DNA from: Arctopsyche grandis
Taxonomy: Eukaryota > Arthropoda > Insecta > Trichoptera > Hydropsychidae
Assembly: GCF_051622035.1 (NCBI RefSeq)
Contig: NC_135358.1
Span: 436,501 to 500,500 of the forward strand
DNA: 64,000 nucleotides
Reading direction: 5' to 3'
In this document: positions 1 to 12,723 of the stretch, in pieces
Layout: each line of letters starts with the position of its first letter
How positions within the stretch are numbered: the stretch's first letter is position 1
Notes under the pieces: model-generated
Seen by the model: only the letters and a program-made list of their open reading frames with translations
Database searches by the model: none
Told to the model about the DNA's origin: nothing
Translations under genes and position numbers: made by a program

Positions 1-922
1 TAAATGTTCATTGTAGAAACATTTCATTATTTTTAAACTCACCAACATTACATACATATGTACATATATCTCCTATAATATTTAAAATATATTTGTGCTG
101 TGCTTATGTGATGCGTACATACATATGTACCTGATTAGTTTTGGGAAAAAAAGCCAGAGTGTTGCCTTCCCAAGGATAAGTCACATTTTTGTTGAGACAA
201 ATGAATAAGTGTTTTTTTTTGCGGCATGAAGCCCTATATGACGAATTTATTCATGAATGCAAAAGTAAGTACGTAAGGTATCTATGTATGTATTTGCAGA
301 CATTTTTTATGAAAATTCGATTATATGGAAATCGAAAAATTCAACACTACACATTCCGTCTATGGAAAATAATTAAAATCGCTCGGGAGAGACCAATTCC
401 AATGATGATCTGCGTATAAATTGAAAATTAACCCGATTTCCGGTTGAACGTATTTAAGTTCATACACACATTCATATGTATGTAAGTATGTATAGATTAA
501 AAGTGTGCTTGGACAGCAAAATGTTCAACAAATATTTTTTTTTTATAAACATAAAAGTATACGTGTAGTGTTTGTGTAAGATAACGCTCGCGTACTATAA
601 TAGTCGTTTCGATTCGACATACATACATACATTGTAAAACAATGCCAACAAAACGTACGAATATAATACGAATATTATAACAAAACAAAAAACTTCTATA
701 TATACTGTTTGCTACTGATGTTTCATCTACGCTAATAGACGGCGCTAAGTCTCTGAGCATATACCGCCATCTATTAAAAATTTATTAAAATTAATTAATT
801 AATTATTTAATTAATTAATTAATTTTTCTATCGGTGTTTTATATGTATTGTTTATATTTATGTAGATAGATAGGTAGTTTTTACATTTTTTTTATATTAA
901 ACAATTAAATATAAATGTTAAA
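1..922. other. AT-rich intergenic sequence, no gene seen
   Basis: Short open frames here are AT-rich and show no recognisable domain. The block is full of TACATACATATG-type simple repeats. An ATTA/TTAA palindromic run around 785-828 would form an AT-only hairpin. Nothing else is supportable. Confidence 0.6.
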
Positions 923-1152
923 TCTAATATATAATTTCGAAAGAGAAAGTATGTATGTATGTATATATCTTTGGTTGGGAACTTCGTAAACAATACAAAG
1001 TTTCTATGACGACATTTGAATTGGTTGAATATTATATTTTTTTCGATTCAAATAAATTTAATAAAATAAACAAATGGATATTTACTATTAGATTCGCCAT
1101 GTTGTACCTGTTTATATTACGAATACTGAGCGAAGCCGGGTAAAACAACTGG
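923..1152 (+). mobile_element. Non-autonomous Helitron, family 1
   Basis: It begins TCTAATATATAATTTCGAAA after an A and ends with the family terminus GCGAAGCCGGGTAAAAC followed by CTGG and T. Helitrons start with TC, end with CTRR, and insert between A and T. Related copies end at 3271, 14157 and 49531, and one lies reversed near 43428-43548. It has no coding capacity. Confidence 0.65.
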
Positions 1153-2587
1153 TTAAGTATATTTAAAAGATATTTGAAAAAAATTCGACGGCGTGCGGAT
1201 CGAACACAGGACCGAGACATTTCTTTTAATTTTTTTTTATTTAATAACTTAATATGCCAACACCCATGCGATGATTTTTCATCGGGTACAGCACTAGTTA
1301 AAGTATAATATATGACTACATACCTAAATATATAGAGTACATACATACACACATATTATCATAGAGTACCTTTATTATCGATTTCAACTTGATTGATTTT
1401 TTTATTTTTGAATTTTCAAAAATAAAAAAATATTTTTCTAATTTATTGAGTTTGATAATAGTTTTCTCATAAATTGCTCGATTCGGCTCAACAAGTAGTT
1501 TACTTGACAAATGGTGGGAGACCATGTTTGTTAAAATTGAATACATACATATAGGATCCGGATGTGAAGGATTCCAAGTGAAACGCGCAGATTCAGTCAG
1601 AACTATTTATTATAACATATCGTCCGGCCTGTTCTCCAACAAGTGACCATAACAACACGCATCCGGTCTCTCCCATGCATACCACACACACTTTATCCCT
1701 AGCAGTTTGGCCAACCACACATACGGCTCGGCTCGTTTAAAAATCATTCCTATATGTATTTGTAGAATGAACAAAACAGTTTTTTGCCAAAATATATGCA
1801 CCGACGCAAGTAAAAGAAAAAAAATGCATAAAAAATCCAACGACTGGAGGCTATTTGATTAATGTTATTAGAAATATGAACGGAAAAGAATAAATAAAGC
1901 GAGAGAGAATTTTGTAAAATATGATATGTACATACATATGTAGTAGGTAAACGATTTTGGTTCGTTTCCATGCAAATATGATCGATAGGAGAAGCCCGTA
2001 CAAGTGTACAGTGTACGAGTTCCAACACAGGAAGGGCAATTTCCTTTGGAATTGCTGGAGGCTTGCAGACTCCCTCGCAAATTTTCCGCCACGAGAGACG
2101 CTTATTTAGAGTCTACATTCTACACATTTATGTATGTACATGTCTTTCATGATACACTCACAATGCGAAATGGAACGGAAAATGCAGTTTTCCGTCGCAC
2201 AATGCCTCTACGACAAATACACCATTGTAGCAACCACTGTTGCACAACATTAACGTACATAGATGTAATACATTAGGAAAAATCGATACTTGGTGACAAT
2301 TTCATTGCAAGACCTTGCCGAGAAAAAATAATATTATTAAAAATACCTACAATATATACATACGTATGTACATATTGAAAACATTTCAAATTATTTACGA
2401 CATGCTCAAAATATTTTATTGAACTGGCATTTTTTTTAAGAACTACTTTAGTGTTTGACTGTCAAGTTTGATATCGAACGAGCGAAAGTTTTGATTCACA
2501 CTCGAATCTGATTCTCGATCGGAACTTTGTGCTGCATATCAAACTTTGAATTTTATTTTTTCGCGTCATTACATACATACATACGTA
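1153..2587. other. Intergenic sequence with a second Helitron-like 3' end
   Basis: A hairpin (GATGATTTTTCATC) followed by GGGTACAGCACTAG and T ends at 1296. That is the shape of a Helitron 3' terminus, and a similar terminus ends at 52887. The rest (1300-2587) has some higher-GC patches (1620-1735, 1990-2110) with no recognisable product. Confidence 0.4.
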
Positions 2588-2738
2588 AAGGTGGCCCCTT
2601 ACGGCATATGTAAACTCTTGAGTTGACGAAGAATCGAAAAATACTCGAAGACTCTCACTCCTAATCTTAATGCTTTAGTAGGAGTTCATTTTTCGAGACT
2701 ACATCAACTCGGAGTTTGTGCCGTAAGGTGAACCCCAT
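2588..2738. mobile_element. Short MITE with ~60-bp terminal inverted repeats
   Basis: The left end (GGTGGCCCCTTACGGCATAT) is matched in reverse by the right end (CCGTAAGGTGAACCCC). Inner parts such as ACTCTTGAGTTGACGAAG and CATCAACTCGGAGT also pair. The whole unit is about 150 bp and folds on itself; it has no open frame. The following 2740-3000 bp are (TTTA)n and A-rich sequence that may be a LINE tail in reverse. Confidence 0.6.
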
Positions 2739-3011
2739 ACTTTATTTATTATTTATTTATTTATTTACAAATTTTCCATAGTGACTTTACAGATTAGCTC
2801 CAAGTCGTCACTATGGCTACATAAAAAGTTATACAATAAAATGCAAATATATTTATTAAAAACAAATATGGATAAAACAAATATAAAATATAAAACAAAT
2901 ATAAAAATATAAAAATATGAAATATAAAAAATAACATGTTATAAAGTGCTACGATCTCAAATTAAACAATACCTCAACCAGATCAGTATATTTAAGATTA
3001 AACAAATCCAA

Positions 3012-3271
3012 TCTAATAGATATATGTACATATGTACGTACATATTATACATGTAATATCAATCATTTCGAAAGAGACTTTGTAAGTTTGTAAGTATCTT
3101 TGATTGGGAACTTCGTAATCAAAACAAAGTTTTTGTGATGACAGTTCAATTAGTTGAATATTATATTTTTTTCTATTCAAATAAATTAATAAAAAAATAT
3201 TTACTATTAGATTCACCATGTTTACGCTGTTTATATTACAAATACTGAGCGAAGCCGGCTAAAACAATTAG
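3012..3271 (+). mobile_element. Non-autonomous Helitron, family 1
   Basis: This is a second copy of the 923-1152 element. It shares the 'TTTCGAAAGAGACTTTGTA' region, the 'TTTACTATTAGATTC' region and the GCGAAGCCGGCTAAAACAA-TTAG end followed by T. Confidence 0.6.
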
Positions 3272-3320
3272 TGTAATATATACTCGAGTAAGTATTTTAA
3301 ATGCTACATATTATGTAGAT

Positions 3321-4239
3321 CAGTGGTTCTCAGGCAAAATTTTACCGTGGCCGTAAATTAAAGTTACAAAAAAAGTGAATCAATTTATTCATAAAATAAA
3401 AGAAATTTTTACATTTTGGTATCTATTTAGTTAATAATAATGCAAATGGAAATTGCTCAATACTCCTTTCTTCCAATGCAAGCCGCATTGCTGCTTCTAA
3501 GTTTGCGTCTGTTAGCTGGTTTCTAAATTTGTTTTTAATAAAGTGCATTACACTGAATGATCTTTCGCGATATAGGGTAGTGGGAAAAATAGACAATATT
3601 AATAAAGCAATTGTTGCCAAATCTTTATATTGGTTTGTTTCATTGTCAACGTATATTTCCGACCAAAATTTTTGAACCGAAATATTATTAAAATGGTTAT
3701 TAAGTACTTATTGTCATGACTAATTTCTAATAATGCATATTTTACGTTAGCCCAGTTAATTAATCTCAATACTGTGATTTTAGCCCAGTTAATTAATCTC
3801 AATACTAAAATGATTTTAATATATTTTGTAGTACTATGAAATTTTTATTTGTCATCATAATAAAAGGGGAAGATACAAAAGAAACAGTTTTAAAAAAATT
3901 CAATTCTTCGAACCTTTTATCCAGTTCCAGATTCAGAGGTTTAAGATACTCTATTATTATAAGTTTTAATTTTAATTTTGAAGTTGTGTCTGTCATCTTA
4001 TCTATCAAATCACTAACAGAAGATAAAATTGAAAAATTGTCATTTTAAACTTCTGACACAAGTCTTTTCACTATATTTTTTAGTTTGTCAATGATGAGCA
4101 TGGTTTCTATTATTGTTAAGTTACTTTTTTGTAGTTTTGAAAAAATATATAAATTTTTTTTTAAATATTAGTATTATTTACTATTAAGTCGCTGGTGGCC
4201 GCATTAGAATCCACTAGTGGCCGCACTTGAGAACCACTG
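3321..4239 (-). mobile_element. hAT transposon, internally decayed, with 8-bp TSD
   Basis: The termini CAGTGGTTCTCA and TGAGAACCACTG are inverted repeats. They are flanked by a perfect 8-bp duplication, ATGTAGAT (3313-3320 and 4240-4247), as expected for hAT. On the minus strand 3423-3620 encodes a stretch matching the C-terminal hAT dimerisation domain (PTTLYRERSFSVMHF, then NKFRNQL and DANLEAAM), typical of the ZBED/SCAND3-like group. Upstream minus-strand frames to about 4008 look like remnants of the same transposase, broken by stops. Pieces of the same family's right end are at 58508-58555 and 63456-63485. Confidence 0.8.
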
Positions 4240-4247
4240 ATGTAGAT

Positions 4248-4984
4248 ACATTACTTAATAGAATACGCTTTATAAATTGTTCATGTGAGAGGGCGCGTAC
4301 CTATGTACATATGTACATATGTAATTGTATACGTTTTATTTTAATTGAATTTAACATTAAAGTAACTTATAAAGTGAATATGCACAGAACACAAGGTTAA
4401 ATAAATAAATCAATAAAGCACTTGCAATTGCAGTGGAGTGGTGTGACAGTTTCACCCCGTGTGTGAAATCGAGTACCTACCCGTATAATAAGTAGGTACT
4501 AAGGTACTAAAAGTAATTGGCCATGTGTGCAATGTTGGAAAAGTCGCATTACATACATACATACATAAATATAGATACTCAATGTCAACATTTTAATAAT
4601 AAAACGAGTTATCTATGGGCCACTTTATTTCAGATACACATATTTATTTGAGCCATATATTACATAGATACGTATGTATGTATGTATGTATACAGGTATC
4701 CAATTTACGACAAATAAATAGTCGGTTTGATTTGCGAGTAACACGACCCCATAAAATATATGGACGTAGTGCTATTACAGGTATATTATGTGGGTATGTA
4801 CATACATAAGTAAGGCACGCGATCGTGCATGCACTCTACAAAATGCGGATAATTCTTTGGAATGTGTTTGAAAAAAAGAAATGCTCAATTGTTTAATTTG
4901 TGAACAATCACATGTTACAGAGATACTTATCAAACATTTACCAGGTGTCACCCCTAATACATATGTATACTTATCTATGTGTAT
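4248..4984. other. Intergenic sequence, no gene seen
   Basis: AT-rich sequence with TACATACA/TATGTATG runs around 4550-4690 and no supportable feature. Confidence 0.5.
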
Positions 4985-5272
4985 GATATAGTGAAAGCAT
5001 ATTTCAAGTGAAAATATATTTTCACCAATTCAAGCAGTGCAAATGTATCAAACAATGAATTTACAACGTTTAACCGTAACAACCCACTCTTAAATGAATA
5101 GGGCCAACCCTTACTTGACCTAACCTATCCTAACCCTTTGAATAATACCAATCCTAACAATCTAATCTTAAATTAATAAAACCAACCCTGAAAATGTAAC
5201 TGGTTATGATTTTACTGAAACGTCAGTGAAAATATATTTTCACTTGAAATATAATTTCACTGTGACATATAT
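4985..5272. mobile_element. MITE family M1 (AGTGAAAGCATATTTC ends)
   Basis: The termini AGTGAAAGCATATTTCAAGT and its reverse (ACTTGAAATATAATTTCACT) bracket about 280 bp containing repeated 'CCAACCCTTACTTGACCTAA'-like sequence. The end is itself palindromic (GTGAAAATATATTTTCAC). Other members are at 15293-16917 (rearranged) and 35949-37006 (interrupted). Confidence 0.7.
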
Positions 5273-5277
5273 AATAG

Positions 5278-5345
5278 CTAGAGGTAGGACCGGAGCGTGC
5301 TTTTTTCAGAAAACAGGGCGTTTTGGGTCTATTTTCCAGGAAAGA
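5278..5345. repeat. Interspersed repeat fragment (GGTAGGACCGG family)
   Basis: The sequence from TAGAGGTAGGACCGGAGCGT to GTGCAAACTACAAAGCAGAG is related, in reverse, to the tandem copies at 12724-13340. No coding content. Confidence 0.45.
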
Positions 5346-5547
5346 GTGCAAACTACAAAGCAGAGAGTATAAAAAAAGGTCCATCCAAACAACAATGTCC
5401 AAAAGAACAATGAACTTTAATAATAGCACACAGAAAATATGATAAATAAATAAAAAAACTACATGTAGTGCATTATCGAGTAATAACTGATTTTATATTA
5501 TATTTTTTTTTTTACTGTTGTGAATATCCCCATATATTATATTAGCC

Positions 5548-5915
5548 AGCAGCATGGCTCGGTGGTTGGGCTTTTGCCTAGCACCGAGAGGCGCCCGGTT
5601 CGATCCCGTGAGTTGACCTCGATTGAAAATAATTTATTCCGAGTTATCTGTAATGCTGCTGGTCAGACTTGGATATTTGTGACTTCAAGTCAATCGTTTC
5701 CAATCAGAGTTTGCCAATTTTTCTGATGTTATTGTTGAAACGGTTCCTCGATTAAATTGGCTAAATACCTTCCCATCTACTATGTAACCACTATTTTCGG
5801 TATCTCGTAATTCAGCGATTTATGTAATAAAAATGCTGCATTTTTTGTAATTGGCCAGGAAGGCGCATTGGGGTTTACCTGCTAGGCCTTCCTGTATATA
5901 ATAAATAAATAAATA
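5548..5915 (+). mobile_element. tRNA-derived SINE
   Basis: An A-box-like TGGCTCGGTGG at 5555-5565 and a perfect B box GGTTCGATCCC at 5597-5607 form an internal pol III promoter. A ~260-bp tRNA-unrelated body and an AATAAATAAATAAAT tail follow. A second copy with the same body is at 32013-32440. The two boxes and the shared body make a SINE a much better call than a tRNA gene; no cloverleaf continues after the B box. Confidence 0.8.
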
Positions 5916-5959
5916 TATTAATGTACACATATTCAAGTACAAACATACATATGTATGTA

Positions 5960-7447
5960 CAGTGGCGGACTGGGACTGAAATCAGTGCATGCCAGGAGTC
6001 AAAGGGGGCCCCCCAGGGTTAAAAAAATTTGTCCCCCCCCCCCCCCCCATATAACAAAATTTTCTTCTTTCCACCACGCTAAAAATCAAGGGAAAAAAAT
6101 AAATGAAATTTAAAAAAATGGGAATAAACAAATTTAGGTACAAGAAAAATGGCAAAAGCAAAATAGATTCACAAATTTCATTGTACAGATATTTCGTTTT
6201 AACCCTTGTCCTGGGTAAATAGAATGCGGCATAAAAGCGGCTTTTACTTTCGGTAGAAAACAATCAGGGACGTAATTTCAGCTTTTTCTTGGGGGGGGGC
6301 AGGCAAAGATTGGTCAAATTGAATTTTTTTTCAAAAAATCTTTTTTATATCAGAATAAAAATGGAAAATATCCTTTACCTTATTGACTTATTTTTGAAAA
6401 AGCAACTTATTTTTGAAAAAGTAATTATAAAAAAATATTATGTAAAAAGAGAAAAAAGCGCCGCAGGCGAAAATTTTTTTCCACAAATCTTCACATGGTC
6501 AACATTAATCGACCATCAAACTGAGTCATCAAAAAACTATCAATTAACTTAATTTCTACCAACTGTCTTTTCACTTAATCTATGTACATATGTAAGTACG
6601 TAATAACAATAGATAAATTTTTGTTTTGTTTTTCTTCAAAGCACATAACAGCGATTATTTTATTAGTTACCCAAAAATAACATATGTACATAAGAAATAA
6701 ACGTAGCATTCATAGATCCATAGTATCTCATTAATCATTAAATTCATAATATTTTCTAAATTCACACTATTCCTTAATTTAGGGGGGCGAGTGCCCCCCT
6801 ATGGCCCCCCCAAATTACGTCCCTGAAAATAATGCATAATATTTTCAATTAATGTTATTCGAAAATCGGGATTTTGGGGAGGGGGCCCCTATCCTATATT
6901 TCTATTTACATGGATGTGTCTAGATTAGGAATAGATTTTATATTCGGAAACTGTTTAAAATTGTGTATTTAAATCTTACTATATCATCGAAGTATAATCA
7001 AATATTATTTTGAAAGTATGGAGTAAATTTAAATCGCTGTTTGATGATGAATCGTCTTATCAAAATTGTTTTGAGCAATTCTGTTTATATTATTCACGAA
7101 AATTTGTTTATTCCCATTTATATTTCAGTAGTTAGTTGTTACATAGGTATTGGTATATACATAATATTGACGTTGGAAATGGGCCCACGCAAATTTTGAA
7201 ACTTACACGATTCGAGCCTAATAAAAAAAGTTAACCGATCCATGGGCTGTTAAAGCAGGTATTAATTGTTTGTGTATATAGTAAGAAATTTGTTTTGTTG
7301 AAATACCCAAACTTTAAGTCCCAAAGTTGCAATATCCTATAAATAGTTAAAAAGTTATTTACTTTTACTGAGGGCCCATATTTTCTAACAGATAGTGGGG
7401 CCCACATGCCATCGGGCATGTTCGCTTGTATGGCCAGTCCGCCACTG
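5960..7447. mobile_element. Non-autonomous hAT element, outer member of a nested pair
   Basis: The termini CAGTGGCGGACTGG and CCAGTCCGCCACTG are flanked by a perfect 8-bp duplication TGTATGTA (5952-5959, 7448-7455). No transposase frame is visible. A second hAT-type element sits inside at 6265-6825. A second copy of the whole nested arrangement is at 58674-60184. Confidence 0.85.
6265..6825. mobile_element. Non-autonomous hAT element nested in the 5960 element
   Basis: The ends CAGGGACGTAATTT and AAATTACGTCCCTG are inverted repeats. The flanks AAAACAAT (6257-6264) and AAAATAAT (6826-6833) form an 8-bp duplication with one mismatch. The interior is AT-rich, with G-runs next to the left end and C-runs next to the right. 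Confidence 0.8.
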
Positions 7448-7455
7448 TGTATGTA

Positions 7456-8000
7456 TGTACGAGCTGAGCCAGCTCATGGCGTGTGCGAAGTGTTTGGCAC
7501 ACACAGGCGCCATAAAAAAAAGGCGTCTAAAATAATTCGAAAAATTCAACAAATTTACCGATTACCGCAAAACGAATCATTAATACATGTCATGTTGTCA
7601 CTATTTATGAGAATAACGATGTGAAATAAGTCGAATTAATTTTAGCAAAAGTTTCACACGAGCCGGCTCTGTATACGAGTATAAAAAAATAATAAATCAA
7701 AAGGCATTCAACGTTTCCGGCTTCCGTGACCACGTTCAATATTATAACATGAAGTATGGCACAAAAACGTTATTCACTCCGATGCATATAAAATTACATT
7801 CGATGCGATGAAAGAACATCATGCATAGGGAAACTTTAGTGCACATGCATAGCATAGGAAATTTATGAGGATGAGTATAGTGAACCTGTTAATTATACTG
7901 AAATACATATACATATGCATGGGGCTTGGCCATTGCTCATTCCCAATGAAATACATACATATATATGCGTACATATTCATATTCCACTCTTGTTCTCCAT
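7456..8000. other. Intergenic sequence, no gene seen
   Basis: AT-rich with scattered simple repeats. No domain is visible in any frame up to the LINE fragment that begins near 8003. Confidence 0.5.
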
Positions 8001-8002
8001 AT

Positions 8003-8902
8003 ATAGAAATGACATACCTATTCCAAAAAACTGTCACATAGCCCTATATGCAGATGATACAGCTTGCTTCACAAGTAGCAAAAAACCAGACACTATTCTT
8101 AAAAATCTTGAATTTGCAATTAAAACAATGACTGAACACTTCACTAAGTGGAAAATTCAAATTAATCAAACCAAAACAGACGCCATATTCTTTAGTGTTA
8201 GAAAGCATAAGCCAAGTTCAGATCCGAAAATCCCCTCTGGAGAAAGTCTGAAATGGCAGTCAGTAATAAAATATTAAGGAGTAACGTTTGATAAAAGAAT
8301 GAGATGGGCACCTCACATTGAGGCAGCGAAATGCAAGGCGATGCGGGTATGTCCTCAATATATCCAATATTTAATCGCCATAGTTCTTTATCAACGCTAA
8401 ATAAAATAAAATTATATCGCGCGCTCATATTACCATTATTAACCTATGCTTCACCTGTATGGAATAACGCCTCGAATACTAACCTTTCCAAGCTCCAAGT
8501 AATACAAAATAAATCCCTAAAAATAATTTATAATACACCCATATATACTAACCTGAAAAAACTGCATGCCATATGTAATATTCCGTTTGTTACAGACATT
8601 ACTAACAAACTAACCAGTAGATTCTATGACAGAATCACTAATAACCATACTAACACACTTGTAAAGAGTCTCGGTGATTACAACAAAATGTCTATACCCT
8701 TCAGGTATAACACACAGATTACCTAAACACAATCTACTTTAGGTCATCGACTTTAGAGAGTCTTTAATTAACACTTTACTGTCCGCTCACGCGTATATGC
8801 GTGAATAAAAACTTCGAGTAAAAGTCCGCTCACGCGTATATGCGTGAATAAAAACTTTGAGTAAAAGTCCGCTCACGCGTATATACGTGAATAAAATTAG
8901 CT
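8003..8902 (+). pseudogene. 5'-truncated jockey-like LINE, reverse transcriptase remnant
   Basis: The reading frame starts abruptly at R-N-D-I-P, continues to the reverse transcriptase catalytic block ALYADDTACF (about 8041-8070), and runs through KWKIQINQTKTDAIFF. A stop follows at 8275, then a frameshift to 8331-8726, which carries the downstream LINE region (LYRALILPLLTYASPVW, KLQVIQNKSLKIIYNTP). Reverse transcriptase of this type copies the element's RNA at the target site. The 3' end consists of about 2.5 tandem copies of a 43-bp unit beginning GTCCGCTCACGCGTATATGC (8781-8902). The stop, the frameshift and the missing 5' half make it dead. Confidence 0.8.
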
Positions 8903-9046
8903 TGCGCTTTGTGTACATACACGCAAACAAAAGCAAATTCCCATACATATATGTATGCATACATATCTATATGTGTGTATGTATATCTATATGTATTTAT
9001 TTTAACGCTGAGATGATCTCATCATCGGTTAAAGGTCATCTGAAAT

Positions 9047-9790
9047 TCTTGATTTACTTTTTTTATATAATAAAATGTTTGAATTGAGAAAAAAAATTTA
9101 AAATATTCTCATCATCTTAACGATATAATTAATTGCAAAATTTAAAATGCAATAATTTTTTGTACCAGGGTAACCATCCTTTTATTATAGAAAAAAATTT
9201 TTGAAGTGGGAAAAAAAATCTAAAAATATAGCATCGTCTTTAAGCTATAAATAATTGTAAAAATTAAAATTAAATAATTTTTTGGACTGGGGTGACCAAA
9301 CTTTTTTTATACAACAAAATCAGTGAAGTCAGAAAAAAAAGAAAAAATATTAAAATCATTATTGGGCTATAAATGATTGCAAAATTTTAAATATAATAAT
9401 ATTTTGACCAGGGTAACCAGCCTTTTTTTATTCAAAAAATTTCTTCAAGTTGAAAATAAAATTTTAAAATATTCCTATAGTTTTTATACTATAAATGATG
9501 ACAAAATTTAAAATAAAATAGTTTTTTGGAGTAGGGTAACCAAACTTTTTATATAACATTTTTTTTAAAGCTAGAAAACATCTAAAAATATTACCATCTC
9601 TGTGATATAAATTATTGCAAAATTAAAAATATGATAATTTTTTGACTAGGGTAACCAGGCTTTTTATACAAAAATTTTTTTCGAGTTGGAAATAAAATTT
9701 AAAAGTCTTAATTCTATAAATATTGCAAGCTTAAAATATTATTTTTGAGACAGGGCTTACCAATCTTTTCATACAACAATTTTTAATGTG
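9047..9790. repeat. Tandem array, ~120-bp period
   Basis: The landmark GGTAACCA(G/T)CC and its variants recur at about 9169, 9291, 9413, 9534, 9651 and 9755, spaced 103-122 bp apart. Each is followed by a T-run and ATACAACA, then AAATCTAAAAATATT-like sequence. Units are AT-rich and noncoding. Confidence 0.75.
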
Positions 9791-9959
9791 AAAAAACAAT
9801 CAATATAATATGTAAGTAATGTTTAATGACAATTTATTATTATTTTAATTTAAAAAATAAATAAACTTAATTTAAATTTTAAAATTTGTATATCGTTGTT
9901 AAAAAATTATTTTTTAAAAAATTTGAATATTTTAATTTTAAAATAAAATTAGATCAAAT

Positions 9960-10439
9960 CAAGATACCGTTAATAATGTATGTATGTTTAACTTTAAGCG
10001 AGAAAAAATCCAAAAATATTCCCATCGTTTAAATGCTTTCAATTATTCTAAAATTTAAAATAAAATACTATAATTTTTTGACTACAGTAACCAGCCTTTT
10101 TTATACAACAAAAAAAATATTAAAATATTCCCACCGTTCTTATAGAAAATTTTAAATAAAATAGATTTTCAAAATAAATTAGATTAATTTGTCAATTAAA
10201 AAAATTCGTTGTATAAAAAAGACTGGTTACCCTAATAAAATTTATAGTATTTTAAATTTTTATCATAAAGAAGATGGGAATATTTATAGATGTTTTCTCG
10301 CTTAAAAAAAAATGTTGTATAAAAAGGATGGTTACCTTAGTCCAAAAAAATATTTTATTTGAAATTTTGTCATCATTCATAGGCCATAGCATAAAAACAA
10401 TGAGAATATTTTTAGATTTTATTTACAACTTGAAAATAT
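9960..10439. repeat. Array continuation, with units in inverted orientation
   Basis: A direct unit is seen near 10087 (AGTAACCAGCC). The same units appear reversed near 10222 (GACTGGTTACCCTAAT) and 10326 (GGATGGTTACCTTAGT). A reversed unit continues at about 10846, after the LTR insertion at 10440-10830. Confidence 0.65.
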
Positions 10440-10830
10440 TGTTGCGTAGGGGTGGGTGGAGGATCCAAGTAAAAGGCCAAAGTCGTTTCACAGCATTTAT
10501 TGGTGATTAAGGAGATACACGCACTGGCAGTGCTCCGTCCAGAATGTCTTGATATCGCCTAAGTACCGTCTTATAACGGATAGGTCTCTCAGGGCATCTT
10601 CAACGTGCGATTTGCTTGCCTATTGTTATGGTCACGTACTAGATGTCCCACGCTACCGCTGTGGGTTCTGAGAAATCTACCGGAATGCGACCCCGAGTTA
10701 CCGCTACTTCCGCTAAGTGCATTCGGGGGAGATAATCCTCGAAACCAATTATAACGGTCACACAGTCTCTGGGATGCTACTCGGCCTAATCCGATTGCAC
10801 TTACTCGGCCTAATCCGAGTGTACGTAACA
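10440..10830. mobile_element. Solo LTR, family C
   Basis: The 391-bp unit begins TGTTGCGTAGGGGTGGGTGG and ends GTACGTAACA. It is flanked by a 4-bp duplication ATAT (10436-10439, 10831-10834) and interrupts an inverted unit of the 120-bp array. A related, end-damaged copy is at 28588-28960. No internal retroelement region is seen. Confidence 0.7.
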
Positions 10831-12723
10831 ATATTTTTTGTATAAAAAAAGGCTGGTTACCCTAGTCAATATTTAATCATATTTTAAATATTGCAACTTC
10901 TTCAGTGGGATTCATCATTGGTGAGTATGAATGTAAGTAATTAAAAATATGGTTTGTACGTTCAACCAGCTCACTCACTTTTGGGGTATGCTGGTATCAC
11001 TTCTGGGGTATGGTGGATGCTGGTGTTGTCTAACACTAACCATACTTTTTCAAGATTAATACTTAATCTTTGAGAAACACCGAGTTTAACATTATTATTT
11101 TGACATCTAGGTCTTGAACTTTCGCAATTTACAAAAAAAAAAAAAATGTCGTCTCGTAATTATTAATGGCTAAAGAGTATTTTTTTTAAATAAAAAAGTT
11201 AGAGAATCACCGAATCGAAATTGTTAATGTATTTACATAAAAAATACAGTTTGAGAATAATTCTTGGAAAATAAATTTTATGACCTCTTAAAAATAGTTG
11301 CTTTTTTTAAAACCAAAATATCGCTTTACAAAAATGCAAGTTAAAGAAACACTGGATCTTTAAAAAATTAAAAACATAGATGATACTGTTCTCAAGGATT
11401 CACTAGTTGATTTGGGATACTAAAAAAATATACTTATACTTTACAGTTAATTTAAATTAAACCCAAGGATTGTAAATAGGTTTTTGAGCTCTTTTTCCTA
11501 TTATGCTTTAGATTAACATTAGAATAATATAATACTGTGATTACTAACCAAATTAAATTAAAATTGTAAAATAGAAAATGATCAGTAGATCAGTAGCTAT
11601 TAAAATAGATATAAGATGTATTGTGAACATAATTTCGTAATAATAAAAAGCATTTAAAAATCAAAATCAAATCAAATTAAACCCAAATATCCTATTTAAA
11701 CATTATCCTAAGCAACTATTATTCCGAAGTTATCACAAATTGTCTCATTTTCAAATGTGTGAAAAATGATTTTATTCTTCACATTTTTGGAATTTTGATT
11801 TACCATGGTCTGTCTATTACTGTCCACTAATATAAACTTCAGTTTTATGCTATTTTTATATTCAAAGGCTATTCGGATGACATTTACGTAATTTATTATT
11901 TTTTAACATTAATTCGCGTACTCCAGTTTAAAATCCCTGGTTTTAATATTTAGATGTTTGCAGAGTGATATAATAAACACTGTTTCAAAATATCACTACA
12001 ATACGATCATTATTCTAGAAGTAATCAAATGCACAAAAAAGGCTTTTTTTCTATTGAAACTGAAATCGGCCCGGATTCTGGTGAAAATAGTCGCGCACAT
12101 TTCCGGACATGGGTGAAAACAATTCACGCGTCAAAGCGGGTGGTAAGGTGTTAATATTATGTATTAGATGTATTATGAACATTTATAAGGATTGTAAATA
12201 GGTTTTTGAGCTCTTTTTCCTATTATGCTTTAGATTAACATTAGAATAATATAATACTGTGATTACTAACCAAATTAAATTAAATTGTAAAATAGAAAAT
12301 GATCAGTAGATCAGTAGCTATTAAAATAGATATAAGATGTATTGTGAACATAATTTAGTAATAATAAAAAGCATTTAAAAATCAATATTCATATTATACA
12401 TATGTACATATGAATTTACTTATGGGGTGAGAGGAGTGAACCCGCAAGGAGGATGAAAAACTTGGGTCCGCAAAAATTCAAAGCGAACTCTTTTTGTATT
12501 ATATTCAAATTTTTTTCTAGCTACGGGTGTAGTACAGTTCAAAAGAAAATCTCTTTTTACGAGCGACCCAAGAAATTTCAGAAAAAAGATCTACATATGT
12601 GAATATACATACATTCATACATATTACATATGTGTGTATATGTAGGTATTTACAATCTACATTTCGTAATATGAATGCTTATTGAGTGCTTATTAATTGA
12701 ACTTTACTTTTGATAACACATAA
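10831..12723. repeat. Intergenic block with two copies of a ~195-bp LINE-tail-like repeat
   Basis: Near-identical sequence starting GGATTGTAAATAGGTTTTTG and ending AATAATAAAAAGCATTT lies at 11468-11665 and 12188-12384; a third copy is at 18170-18372. The A-rich end suggests a retroelement 3' tail. A GC-richer patch at 12050-12150 and the rest of the block show nothing I can identify. Confidence 0.5.

Noticed and set aside
5555-5607. Possible tRNA gene (A and B boxes)
   Set aside because: The sequence does not continue into a T arm and acceptor stem, and a second locus shares the same long non-tRNA body, so it is a SINE.
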